Source of the DNA: Oceanobacillus polygoni
Lineage (GTDB): Bacteria; Bacillota; Bacilli; Bacillales; Amphibacillaceae
NCBI RefSeq assembly: GCF_008304605.1
Contig: NZ_PIJY01000057.1
Span: 61,225-125,224, forward strand
DNA: 64,000 nucleotides
Reading direction: 5' to 3'
Part shown: piece by piece, positions 1-7,910 of the stretch
How positions within the stretch are numbered: the first letter of the stretch is position 1
Layout: each line of letters begins with the position of its first letter
Position numbers and translations under genes: made by a program
Notes under the pieces: model-generated
Seen by the model: the letters and a program-made list of their open reading frames with translations, nothing else
What the model was told of the DNA's origin: nothing
The model's database searches: none

Positions 1-1
1 T

Positions 2-760
2 TATTTATGGAGTGAGAACCCAAATGCTCTTGAACAAATGGTGCAGAGTAAAGCGGGTAGCGTAGAAGAAAAAATAGCGTTGTTTCGGGGGCTGTGTAAT
101 ATCCGACAGCCCGAACCGATCTCAGAGCAATTTGTTAAGGTTCAAGATGCTTTCTTAACACAGTGGAATAACGAACGACATCTAACCTCATTGCATGATT
201 TAGAAGCTGTTCAGCAGCAACTCTATTTATGGCAAGGTGATATTACGAGTCTAGCAGTTGATGCGATTGTTAATGCAGCTAATAGTGAGTTTCTGGGTTG
301 CATGCAAGCAAATCATCATTGTATCGATAATATTATTCATACCCGTGCAGGGGTAAAATTGCGGCTAGATTGTGATGAACTAATAAAAGCACAAGGTCGC
401 AAAGAGCCTGTTGGGAAGGCTAAAATTACTAAGGCATATAATTTACCGTCAGAATATATCATTCATACCGTTGGGCCATTTATCGACCAACGTGGTACTT
501 CACCTTTGAGAGAACAATTACTGGCCTCGTCTTATAAATCTTGTCTAGCATTAGCGGATCAATATCAATTAGACAGCCTTGCTTTTTGCTGCATTTCGAC
601 AGGGGAATTTAATTTCCCTAATCAACGTGCAGCTGAAATTGCAATTCAAACAGTAAAAGAATATATGAGAAATACCGATTCGAAGCTTCAGGTCATCTTT
701 AATGTGTTTAAAGATGAGGATTTACAAATCTATCAGTCATTATTAGCGAGGAAAGAATAG
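2..760 (+). CDS. Zn-dependent macrodomain protein, protein-ADP-ribose hydrolase (5' partial)
   Basis: This enzyme is expected to remove ADP-ribose placed on a lipoylated carrier by the sirtuin encoded next door. Counting from the ATG at 38, the macrodomain spans about residues 60-235, with QGDI near 66-69, NAAN at 79-82 and the CISTGEFNFP loop at 185-194. GC at 87-88 followed by NHHC at 92-95 supplies the Cys/His ligands that mark the zinc-macrodomain subfamily. The frame stays open from base 2, so the true start lies to the left and the ATG at 38 is probably internal. Relatives are about 260 residues, so only a few codons should be missing. The stop is 3 bases before the sirtuin gene, and both sit in one operon with LplA2 and a flavin monooxygenase. 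The family assignment is firm; the substrate is inferred from described homologous operons. Confidence 0.9.
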   Translation, partial: YLWSENPNALEQMVQSKAGSVEEKIALFRGLCNIRQPEPISEQFVKVQDAFLTQWNNERHLTSLHDLEAVQQQLYLWQGDITSLAVDAIVNAANSEFLGCMQANHHCIDNIIHTRAGVKLRLDCDELIKAQGRKEPVGKAKITKAYNLPSEYIIHTVGPFIDQRGTSPLREQLLASSYKSCLALADQYQLDSLAFCCISTGEFNFPNQRAAEIAIQTVKEYMRNTDSKLQVIFNVFKDEDLQIYQSLLARKE

Positions 761-763
761 GGG

Positions 764-1648
764 ATGGCTATGCAACAACTTAATCATTGGCAAACGTTAA
801 CAATGGGATCATCATTGACACAAGATAAAGTTTTAAATCAACTAATAGATGAAGCGGAGGCAATTGTCATTGGGATTGGTGCGGGAATGTCGGCAGCGAC
901 TGGTTTTACATATGTAGGCAAAAGATTTACGGACGCTTTTCCCGATTTTATTGCGAAGTATCGCTTTTTGGACATGTTACAAGCAAGTTTATTTGATTTC
1001 GAAGATGAACAAGAATATTGGGCTTTTCAAAGTCGCTTCAGTTTGTTGAATTTCTTTGATCAACCAGTAGGGCAAGCATATGTTGATTTGCGACGTATGA
1101 TGACGGATAAAAATTATCATGTTATTACGACGAATGCCGATAATGCGTTTTATGCAGCGGAGTTCGATATGGATAAAGTGTTTCGCATTCAAGGAGAATA
1201 CGGATTGTGGCAATGTTCGGAGCACTGTCACCAACAGACGTACCATGATGAAGCTTTAATTCGTCAAATGGTTCGGGAACAATCAGATATGAAGATACCT
1301 GCAAATTTAGTTCCGCGTTGTCCGAAATGTGGAGCTAGTTTGGAAGTTAACAAACGTAACGAAGAAAAGGGAATGGTCGAAGATGGTCATTTTCATGAAC
1401 AGAAAGAACGTTATGAACAATTTTTAAAAGAAAATAAAGATAAGAAAGTGCTATTTTTAGAAATTGGTGTGGGACATACAACCCCACAATTTATTAAACA
1501 TCCTTTCCAACAAATGACGGAAGGGAATGAGAAGGCGTTGTTTGTGACGATGAATCAAAAAGATTATTTCATACCACATGCAATTCGTCCACAAACAGTG
1601 CGAATTGATGAAGATATTGCTGAAGTATTACATACAATTAGCAAGTGA
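764..1648 (+). CDS. SirTM-type macrodomain-linked sirtuin, protein ADP-ribosyltransferase
   Basis: This is a class M sirtuin. Described members use NAD+ to ADP-ribosylate the lipoylated GcvH-like protein of their operon rather than deacetylate proteins. The NAD-binding GAGMS motif lies at residues 40-43, TTNAD at 122-126, and a zinc ribbon uses Cys151, Cys155, Cys186 and Cys189. The position that holds the catalytic histidine in deacetylating sirtuins (HG) reads Gln143-Gly, a substitution I recall for SirTMs. The length of 294 residues is normal. The ATG at 764 has AGGAAAG upstream; an ATG at 770 with AGGGG six bases before it is an equally good start. The gene lies between the macrodomain and lipoate-ligase genes with almost no spacing, so the four are probably co-transcribed. 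The modifying activity is taken from homologues. Confidence 0.9.
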   Translation: MAMQQLNHWQTLTMGSSLTQDKVLNQLIDEAEAIVIGIGAGMSAATGFTYVGKRFTDAFPDFIAKYRFLDMLQASLFDFEDEQEYWAFQSRFSLLNFFDQPVGQAYVDLRRMMTDKNYHVITTNADNAFYAAEFDMDKVFRIQGEYGLWQCSEHCHQQTYHDEALIRQMVREQSDMKIPANLVPRCPKCGASLEVNKRNEEKGMVEDGHFHEQKERYEQFLKENKDKKVLFLEIGVGHTTPQFIKHPFQQMTEGNEKALFVTMNQKDYFIPHAIRPQTVRIDEDIAEVLHTISK

Positions 1649-1664
1649 ATAATGGAGGTTGCAA

Positions 1665-2696
1665 ATGTATTTAATCGAATCGAAACGTAATGGAGAATGG
1701 ATTTATGATCCAGGAATGGCAATGGCTTTACAAGAATATGTGAAAGACCATATATTCTTAGATGATGATGTTTTGTTTCCATACATGATGCAACCAGCTG
1801 TTCAAATTGGGAAATTCCAGAATGCATACGAAGAAGTCAATCAGCCTTATATGGACGCACATGATATTAAAATCATTCGCCGGGAAACAGGCGGCGGTGC
1901 GATTTACCTCGATGATCGAAATATGAGTTTTTGTTTCTTATTCGATGGTAGTACGGACATTCATGGAAACTATGCACGTTTGTATGAACCGGTTGTCAAA
2001 GCACTTGAGAATTTAGGTGTAGATCAGTTAGAACAAAAAGGCCGTAATGATTTAGTTTTAGATGGCAAGAAAGTTTCTGGTGCGGCGATGACCTTACAGA
2101 ATGGTCGCATTTACGCTGGGTATTCGTTGCTATTAGATCCCAATTATGAAGCAATGGTGTCCGTATTGAATCCAAACCAAAAGAAAATTAAATCACATGG
2201 GATTCAGTCCGTCCGTAGTCGAGTAGGGTCAATCCGTCCTCATCTAGCACCAGAATACCGAGAAATGACGGTCTGGGAGTTTACTGATTATATAATTTGC
2301 CAATTACTTGAAATTAATGATGTTAGTGAAGCGAAGCGTTATGAATTAACACCAGAAGATTGGGCGGGTGTCGATAAAATCGCCGCTGATAAATACAATA
2401 ATTGGGACTGGAACTATGGTCGCTTTCAACAGTTCGAATATCGTTTAACAGAACGTTTTCCAATTGGAACGATTAGTGTCGGTTTAACGATTGAGCATGC
2501 CAAAATTACTGCCATTCAGATTTCGGGTGACTTTTTCGGAACAAAAAATATAAAAGATGTGGAAGAAGTATTAGTCGGGGTGCGGTTAAGGAAAGAAGAC
2601 TTACTTAACGCGTTAGACTCGCTGGAATTAGCTAATTATTTCGGAAATCTTACGAAAGAAGAATTCGTTAGCTTTATCTTAAGTGAAAAAGCATAA
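1665..2696 (+). CDS. lplA2: Lipoate-protein ligase LplA2-type
   Basis: This ligase activates lipoate as lipoyl-AMP and transfers it to a lysine of a lipoyl carrier. In this operon type the carrier is the dedicated GcvH-like protein, and lipoylation must precede ADP-ribosylation. The BPL/LplA fold carries RRETGGGAIY at residues 72-81 and NDLVLDGKKVSGAAM at about 128-142, whose lysines bind the lipoyl-AMP carbonyl; a C-terminal accessory domain follows. The length of 343 residues suits the family. I chose ATG 1665 because GGAGG at 1654-1658 lies six bases upstream; a TTG at 1659 abuts that site and is unlikely. It follows the sirtuin by 16 bases. The numbered name reflects operon context, since sequence alone does not separate it from housekeeping LplA. 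Confidence 0.88.
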   Translation: MYLIESKRNGEWIYDPGMAMALQEYVKDHIFLDDDVLFPYMMQPAVQIGKFQNAYEEVNQPYMDAHDIKIIRRETGGGAIYLDDRNMSFCFLFDGSTDIHGNYARLYEPVVKALENLGVDQLEQKGRNDLVLDGKKVSGAAMTLQNGRIYAGYSLLLDPNYEAMVSVLNPNQKKIKSHGIQSVRSRVGSIRPHLAPEYREMTVWEFTDYIICQLLEINDVSEAKRYELTPEDWAGVDKIAADKYNNWDWNYGRFQQFEYRLTERFPIGTISVGLTIEHAKITAIQISGDFFGTKNIKDVEEVLVGVRLRKEDLLNALDSLELANYFGNLTKEEFVSFILSEKA

Positions 2697-2726
2697 GCGC
2701 CTTGATACGTAGAAAGAAGGGTAAGA

Positions 2727-3734
2727 TTGGTTAAATTAGGGATTTTAGATTACGCTCAAATTGATGAAGGAAGCAATGCCCAAAAAGCTTTGCAGAATAC
2801 GATTGAGCTAGCTCAATTAGCAGAATTATTAGGTTATGAACGGTTTTGGATGGCAGAGCATCATAACGTTCCTGCTTTTGCTAGTAGTTCACCGGAACTA
2901 ATCATGATGCGTTTAGCAGATGCGACTGAACGGATTCGTATTGGTTCAGGCGGCGTGATGATACCACATTATAGTCCTTATAAAGTAGCTGAAAATTTTA
3001 GGGTTCTCGAAGCGTTTCATCCTGGTCGAATTGATTTGGGAATAGGGAATACGATAGGAACGTCTCTTGTGAATCGGACGTTAAATGAGAATAAAAAGAG
3101 TAAACTAAATTATGAGCAGAGTATTGTTGATTTAACCAAGTATTTAAGCGATCAAGTGGATGAAAACCATCGTTTTTCAGGGATTGTTGCTAGCCCTGTT
3201 ATCTCAACCGTTCCCGAGATGTGGGTGCTGTCAACTAGTATCAGAAATGCTAAAATGGCCGCTAAATTAGGGATTGGCTATACATTTGGATTATTCCCTC
3301 TTGCGGGCATCGATAAATTTCATATTGGTATCGAGGCAGCGGAGACGTATCGTAATGAATTTCAACCCTCATCTTTCATGCGAGAACCTAAAGTGTCCAT
3401 CGCCCCGTTTGTTGTCGTTGCTGAAACGAATGAGCAAGCGGAAGAATACGCAAAAGCCTTAGATTTGTGGTTACTTGGCACGGATAATTTTGGCCATTTG
3501 ACAGAATTTCCATCGGTTGAAACAGCTCATAAATATCCGTACACGGAAGATGAAAAAGAAATCATTCAAGCGAATCGAATCCGGATGGTAGTAGGGGACA
3601 TTGAAAGTGTCACAGATCAATTAAATACGTTGATTAGTCAATTTAAGGCGGATGAAGTCCTGTTAGTACCATTTATGTCAGGGGTGGAAGCCCGTAAAAA
3701 AGCAATTGAGTTATTGGCTAGGGCGTTTAAATAG
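2727..3734 (+). CDS. LLM class flavin-dependent monooxygenase of the SirTM operon
   Basis: This is a bacterial-luciferase-like FMN-dependent monooxygenase of 335 residues. The family N-terminus is clear (GILDYAQ, then MAEHHNVPAFASSSPEL around residues 43-59), followed by GSGGVMIPHYSPYKVAENF and the usual substrate-facing barrel strands. It starts with TTG at 2727, preceded by GAAGG ending five bases upstream, and lies 30 bases after lplA2. Luciferase-like monooxygenases recur in SirTM/macrodomain operons, where a redox role is suspected but the substrate is unknown to me. It is the last gene of the operon, and a strong terminator follows at 3839. The family call is secure; the role is inference. 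Confidence 0.85.
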   Translation: MVKLGILDYAQIDEGSNAQKALQNTIELAQLAELLGYERFWMAEHHNVPAFASSSPELIMMRLADATERIRIGSGGVMIPHYSPYKVAENFRVLEAFHPGRIDLGIGNTIGTSLVNRTLNENKKSKLNYEQSIVDLTKYLSDQVDENHRFSGIVASPVISTVPEMWVLSTSIRNAKMAAKLGIGYTFGLFPLAGIDKFHIGIEAAETYRNEFQPSSFMREPKVSIAPFVVVAETNEQAEEYAKALDLWLLGTDNFGHLTEFPSVETAHKYPYTEDEKEIIQANRIRMVVGDIESVTDQLNTLISQFKADEVLLVPFMSGVEARKKAIELLARAFK

Positions 3735-4184
3735 TTCGGTATGCTAAGGGCAAGTTAATGCCTTTTGTAGCTGTTGAGTGATATAAGTTTTTTGCACTTT
3801 TCGATTAGATAATTGTATATTCCAGCACAACATATTTAAGAGCCTGTTTTGATCAGTTTTTTTAAAACAGGCTCTAGTTTTTTTTCCATGAATGACTTCT
3901 TGAACTCCAATTTGATCAAAATCTATACATGTATTTTCTTCTATTTCATAACAATCTAATAAATCTCCGATAACAAATAGAAGTACTTACCATTACCTGG
4001 TCCTTTAACCCTGGGTATTTTTTCACAAAAAATCATGTTATTTACACTAAATTTACTATTTTTTAGTAAAATAATTGTACAATAAAAGAAGAGTGAAATA
4101 TATTAGAATATTTTATTGCTGCTAATTAGTGGAGCGAATTAAAAACGCACTGAATTGAAGTGTAGAATACAGAGGGGACTTTAT
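3735..4184. other. Intergenic region between the SirTM operon and the GGDEF gene
   Basis: These 450 bases contain the operon terminator (3839-3885) and then AT-rich sequence. I recognise no coding remnant. A stretch near 4041-4072 (TTTACA, then TAAAAT after 20 bases) could be the promoter of the downstream GGDEF gene, but the spacing is poor and I do not call it. Confidence 0.5.
3839..3885 (+). terminator. Intrinsic terminator of the SirTM operon
   Basis: A perfect 12-bp stem (AGAGCCTGTTTT, 3839-3850, with AAAACAGGCTCT, 3864-3875) is followed by a run of nine T residues. It closes the four-gene operon. Confidence 0.9.
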
Positions 4185-5156
4185 ATGCATGTTGTTATTG
4201 GAGATATTGCAAGAGAAACGATACCGGTATTACCAACTACAAATTGCGAAAATGTTTATGCCTTTTTTAATGAGCAACCTTCCACGGAGGGAATAGTTGT
4301 TGCGGTTGATAGGCAACCTGTTGGATTAATAATGAGAGATACATTCTTTCAAAAATTATCCACTAAATATGGATTTGACCTTTTTATGCAACGACCAATT
4401 GAATTAATGATGGATAAAACAATGTTAGTTGTTGATTATTTTACTCCACTAACTAAAGTTAGTACGCTCGCCATGAAACGAGAGCAAGAAAGACTCTATG
4501 ACTATGTTATTGTGCAGAAACAGGAAAAGTTGTATGGAGTTGTAAGTATACGTGAATTGATAATGAAGCTGTCCGAAGTCCAAATTAACATTGCGAAATA
4601 TTCCAATCCATTAAGTGGACTGCCCGGAAACCATATTATAGACAATACGTTAGAAAAAGTATTGCATTACGAAAGCTATACGGTGCTTTATCTGGATCTC
4701 GACCATTTTAAAGCATTCAATGATGTTTATGGATTCAAAGCAGGGGATAAACTTTTGGTTGAGACGGCGGATATCATTCAACAAACAATCGGTACTAAAC
4801 CAAATTATTTCGTTGGCCATATAGGTGGGGATGACTTTATTGCAGTGATTCCTCATTATCAGCATGAGGACATTTGCAAAAAGATTATTAGCCGCTTCGA
4901 ACAGGCAATTGTCAGCTTCTATAGTAAAGAAGATATTGAACATGGATATGTCAAAACAATCAACCGAAAAGGTGCCATGGAAAATGTTCCATTGGTAAGT
5001 ATCTCGATTGCGGTCGTTCAAAATAAACATACATACTTTTCTACGCCAAACGCGCTAAGTAAAGAAGCAGCAGAGATAAAACGGATTTGTAAAGCTAGTG
5101 AAGGAAGTATCTACCTAAGCAAGGAAGATAAAAATGCAGGGGAATTAAATGTATAA
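4185..5156 (+). CDS. GGDEF domain protein with N-terminal CBS-like region, probable diguanylate cyclase
   Basis: The C-terminal half (about residues 140-310) is a GGDEF domain with NPLSGLPGN at 141-149, the metal-binding DLDHFK at 171-176 and an active-site loop reading GGDDF at 214-218, a permitted GG(D/E)(D/E)F variant. It should make cyclic di-GMP from GTP. The first 130 residues resemble paired CBS-like sensor sequences (VVAVDRQPVGLIMRD; QEKLYGVVSIRELI). There are no membrane segments. I chose ATG 4185 because AGAGGGG at 4171-4177 lies seven bases upstream; the TTG at 4155 lacks a site. The EAL gene faces it across a shared terminator, so synthesis and breakdown genes are convergent neighbours. 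I see no RxxD inhibitory site just before the GGDDF. Confidence 0.85.
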   Translation: MHVVIGDIARETIPVLPTTNCENVYAFFNEQPSTEGIVVAVDRQPVGLIMRDTFFQKLSTKYGFDLFMQRPIELMMDKTMLVVDYFTPLTKVSTLAMKREQERLYDYVIVQKQEKLYGVVSIRELIMKLSEVQINIAKYSNPLSGLPGNHIIDNTLEKVLHYESYTVLYLDLDHFKAFNDVYGFKAGDKLLVETADIIQQTIGTKPNYFVGHIGGDDFIAVIPHYQHEDICKKIISRFEQAIVSFYSKEDIEHGYVKTINRKGAMENVPLVSISIAVVQNKHTYFSTPNALSKEAAEIKRICKASEGSIYLSKEDKNAGELNV

Positions 5157-5192
5157 AAAAATGAGCGATATTTAAAAATCGCTCATTTTTTA
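5155..5192. terminator. Bidirectional terminator between GGDEF and EAL genes
   Basis: The 9-bp stem ATGAGCGAT/ATCGCTCAT (5161-5169 and 5178-5186) is flanked by an A run on the left and a T run on the right. It can therefore stop transcription from both convergent genes. Confidence 0.85.
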
Positions 5193-5209
5193 TGTTTGTT
5201 ATAGTAGCT

Positions 5210-6054
5210 TTAACTCGGTATTGGTACGGCACCTTTACGTAATGTTCCAACTGGTTTTCCAATCGCATAGCCCTGTCCCATATCGACACCCATTTCTCGC
5301 AAATAGGTGTACTCAGAAAAAGTCTCGATTCCTTCTAGATTACTTTTGTTGCTGATTTATTTGCAAAATCAAGAATAAGCTCTACTAAATGTTGCTTTTC
5401 TGGTATTTTTTCGATGTTTCGAATTAATGATTTATCAATTTTTATAAACTCTGGATTTAAGTAAAGAAGTGTTTGTAAACTATTATAACCACTCCCAGCA
5501 TCATCTACAGCAATCCGAAATCCCTGTTCCCTGTAATGCTCCACTAACTTCACAAATTGAGAATAATTGATTCCAGCCTTCTTTTCCGTCAATTCAAGAA
5601 CAACTTGCTTAGGAGAAATGTTATGTTTAGCTAATAAATTCATTGTAGTTCCCGCTTGATAGTTTGGGTCTGCTAGAACTTGAGGGTGTATATTTAGGAA
5701 TACAAAGCAATCTTCACCTTCATCTAATTGTTTAACCTGCTCATGATATCTTTTCAATGCTAAATTTCGTATAAAGCTTTCAACCATAAAAACATGTTTG
5801 CTTTCACCAACATAGTCATAAAAAGCATCCGTAGTAGGAAAGCTCTTCGTAAATTCTGGTCGATTCAAGATTTCATAACCAATCGTATCGCCACTATTTA
5901 ATGATAGAATCGGCTGGAAAAAAGTCTGCATTCTGCTTTTACGGATAACATTTAATAATTCTTCATTCTTATTAAACTCTTGATAAAGTAATTTACGATT
6001 TGTATTTAAAAATCGAATAAAATGAATCGATTTATGAACTAAATTTGTTTTCAT
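5210..6054 (-). pseudogene. EAL domain phosphodiesterase interrupted by a frameshift
   Basis: The reading frame from 6054 encodes an EAL domain: EILNRP at residues 61-66, Asn121 in LNIHPQ, Glu154 in LELTEK, the DDAGSGYNS loop at 184-192 and IKIDKS at 204-209. It stops at 5335-5337, just where the conserved AEGIE motif should begin. Shifting frame by one base restores EGIETFSEYTYLREMGVDMG and then QGYAIGKPVG up to a stop at 5210-5212. A single-base deletion near 5334-5338 therefore removes the last roughly 45 residues. Without the AEGIE glutamate and the final helix, hydrolysis of cyclic di-GMP is unlikely. Either the gene is recently inactivated or the base call is wrong. It faces the GGDEF gene. 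Confidence 0.85.
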
Positions 6055-6077
6055 ATGTCCACCTTTGAGTTGATTAA

Positions 6078-6123
6078 AATTATCAATTTAAATTCTATCG
6101 GTGAATTATTAAAATTGATAATT
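6078..6123. repeat. 12-bp AT-rich inverted repeat upstream of the EAL gene
   Basis: AATTATCAATTT (6078-6089) is repeated in inverse orientation as AAATTGATAATT (6112-6123), with a 22-base spacer. It lies in the intergenic region between the leftward EAL gene and the rightward acetyltransferase, close to the EAL start. A regulator-binding role is possible but unproven. Confidence 0.5.
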
Positions 6124-6265
6124 AGTTGTGTAAATTTATTGTAAAACCTGTGAAAGATTTTGTGGTGGAATAATATAATAATATTCAGATAACTAAAGAT
6201 GTAGATTGTGCATATAATTTATTGAAGTTGGTTAAATAATTATACTAAAACTAAGGAGTATCGTA

Positions 6266-6715
6266 GTGAGCCAAAACAACATTAAAATAACCCCATATCA
6301 TCCTAAATATGCTGAACAAACAGTGAATATGTGGCGTGCCAGTAAGGAACAGGCCATTGGTCAGAATGAGATTCATAGCTTTGAAAGTCAAATTGATTTT
6401 TTAAACAATATATTACCTAAGGAGTTTGACATAGATCTAGCGATAATTGATAAAAAGGTAGTTGGAATGATTGCCTATAATGAAAGTGAAGTAAGCCAGC
6501 TGTATATCCATATAGAATATCAGAGGATGGGTATCGGAAAAATCTTACTGGAAAAAGCAAAAGAACAATCAAGAGGTAGGTTAACTTTATATACATTTGA
6601 GGTAAACGAAAAGGCACAACGCTTTTACGAGAAACACGGATTTAAAATTATCGGTAGAGGACATGAAAATGAAAAAAATTTACCTGATATTCAGTATGAA
6701 TGGATATTCGAATAA
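6266..6715 (+). CDS. GNAT family N-acetyltransferase
   Basis: This 149-residue protein is a single GNAT domain. The acetyl-CoA pyrophosphate loop is readable as YQRMGIGKILLEKA (about residues 85-98), preceded by the beta-4 strand SQLYIHIEY and followed by the typical ending NEKAQRFYEKHGFKIIGRG. The GTG start at 6266 has AAGGAG seven bases upstream. It appears monocistronic, with a terminator at 6819. The acyl acceptor cannot be told from sequence; small members of this type acetylate amino groups of metabolites, drugs or proteins. Confidence 0.85.
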   Translation: MSQNNIKITPYHPKYAEQTVNMWRASKEQAIGQNEIHSFESQIDFLNNILPKEFDIDLAIIDKKVVGMIAYNESEVSQLYIHIEYQRMGIGKILLEKAKEQSRGRLTLYTFEVNEKAQRFYEKHGFKIIGRGHENEKNLPDIQYEWIFE

Positions 6716-6818
6716 CGAATATCATTGGATGGAGTTGGATAATATATATAATATTATCCAACTCGAACGATTTTTGACTGCTATTCAATCCGTTATACTA
6801 AATAAAAAATATAACATC

Positions 6819-6857
6819 AGACTGGATCCAGAAAAGATTCAGTCTTTTTCTTTTTAG
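6819..6857 (+). terminator. Intrinsic terminator after the GNAT gene
   Basis: A 10-bp stem (6819-6828 with 6836-6845, one G-U pair) and a seven-base loop are followed by an interrupted T tract. A second dyad around 6732-6763 lies between it and the gene but has only a short T run. Confidence 0.8.
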
Positions 6858-6942
6858 TTTAATTAAGCAGGGATCATCATGTTAAAAGGGAGTTTATGGT
6901 TGAATCCAATTAATCTTGGCTAAAATTTTTATAAGGGGATAC

Positions 6943-6972
6943 TTGACATGACACAAAATGGTGTCGTATTAT
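6943..6972 (+). promoter_or_regulatory. Sigma-A promoter of the arsR-SRPBCC gene
   Basis: A consensus TTGACA (6943-6948) and TATTAT (6967-6972) are separated by 18 bases. The spacer is largely filled by a dyad, so a protein bound there would block RNA polymerase. Confidence 0.8.
6950..6965. promoter_or_regulatory. Operator O1, GACAC-N6-GTGTC
   Basis: The dyad GACAC-AAAATG-GTGTC lies between the -35 and -10 boxes. The same half-sites with the same six-base spacing recur at 6985-7000, centre to centre 35 bp. This is the arrangement expected of an autoregulated repressor, most simply the ArsR-type protein encoded just downstream. Confidence 0.7.
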
Positions 6973-6982
6973 AAATGCAAAT

Positions 6983-7002
6983 AGGACACCTTATAGTGTC
7001 CT
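6983..7002. promoter_or_regulatory. Operator O2, AGGACAC-N6-GTGTCCT
   Basis: This second copy of the GACAC-N6-GTGTC dyad has arms extended to seven perfect base pairs. It lies just downstream of the -10 box, within the expected start of the transcript. In RNA it would also form a short hairpin near the ribosome site, but the T tail is too short for a good terminator. Confidence 0.65.
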
Positions 7003-7032
7003 TTTAAAATGTAAGATCAGGGGATGGTGATA

Positions 7033-7770
7033 TTGAGCGAAAAGGGAGTGGAAAGAGATGTTTATGATGCTATTTCCGATCACACCCGAAGGAAGCTGCT
7101 TCGTCTATTAGCGGATGCGGTAGAATTACCGCTTTATGAATTAACTGTCCCTTTCGAAATGGGTCGTACGGCAGTTTCAAAGCATTTGGCAATCCTAAAA
7201 GAGGCTGGACTTGTGACCAGCAGAAAGGTTGGCAGGGAAACGAGGTATCGGTTGAATGCCGCCCCTTTGAAGGAGATTCACGACTGGGTATCTTTTTATG
7301 AAGATTTCTGGAAGGAAAGAATGTTTAAATTAAATCTTTTATTGGAGGAACAAAAAATGAAAGCAGATGTATCATTAGATTTTAAATATACAAGTTCAAT
7401 TGAAGAAGTGTGGAAGGCATTAACAGATTCGGAAATGCTTGCAAAATGGATATGGGAAAATGACTTTAAGCCAGTAGTTGGACATAAATTCCAATTTCGA
7501 GCGGAGCCAAATAAATGGTGGAACGGAATTGTAGATTGCGAAGTGCTTGAAGTGGAAGAGCCCCATAAATTATCTTATACGTGGGCAAGCCAAGGTGAGA
7601 ACACTACTGTTACATGGACGTTGAAGGAAGGTTCAGATGGAACTACTCACTTGCACTTCGATCAAGTTGGATTCAGTGAAGAAACAAAAGCCACCAAAGG
7701 AGCTATCGAGGGGGCAATATACAGTTGGACGAAAATGGGTGAACAGCTTGGTAAAGTGTTGGATCAATAA
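7033..7770 (+). CDS. ArsR-family repressor fused to an SRPBCC (AHSA1-like) domain
   Basis: Residues 1-95 form an ArsR winged helix (AISDHTRRKLLRLL, then the recognition-helix sequence GRTAVSKHLAILKEAGLV and the wing VGRETRYRLN). From about residue 110 an SRPBCC/AHSA1 ligand-binding domain follows (YTSSIEEVWKALTDSEMLAKW; LSYTWASQGENTTVTWTL). The fusion suggests a repressor that senses a hydrophobic or aromatic ligand through the second domain rather than a metal, and I see no ArsR metal-site cysteines. TTG 7033 has AGGGG nine bases upstream; the in-frame ATG at 7024 directly abuts that site, so I prefer the TTG. The promoter contains two matching dyads, which suggests autorepression. The inducer is unknown. 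Confidence 0.82.
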   Translation: MSEKGVERDVYDAISDHTRRKLLRLLADAVELPLYELTVPFEMGRTAVSKHLAILKEAGLVTSRKVGRETRYRLNAAPLKEIHDWVSFYEDFWKERMFKLNLLLEEQKMKADVSLDFKYTSSIEEVWKALTDSEMLAKWIWENDFKPVVGHKFQFRAEPNKWWNGIVDCEVLEVEEPHKLSYTWASQGENTTVTWTLKEGSDGTTHLHFDQVGFSEETKATKGAIEGAIYSWTKMGEQLGKVLDQ

Positions 7771-7910
7771 GCATTATTGTCTTTCTCCTTGCCTCATACA
7801 GAATTTTTAAACCGGGGGCCAGTGAAACAGCCCCGAACTATTATAGGCTATCAATTGCCCAATTACTAACATGTGTATGGGTAGCTAATTTTAAAAAGGG
7901 AGATAAGAAA

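Noticed and set aside
4041..4072. Possible promoter TTTACA/TAAAAT upstream of the GGDEF gene
   Set aside because: The 20-base spacing is outside the usual range, and AT-rich sequence gives many such matches.
6663..6857. 64-codon rightward frame overlapping the end of the GNAT gene
   Set aside because: It reads through the gene end and both hairpins of the terminator region and has no family resemblance.
7814..7838. CGGGG/CCCCG dyad after the ArsR-SRPBCC gene
   Set aside because: It is short, with no T tail, so it is not called as a terminator.
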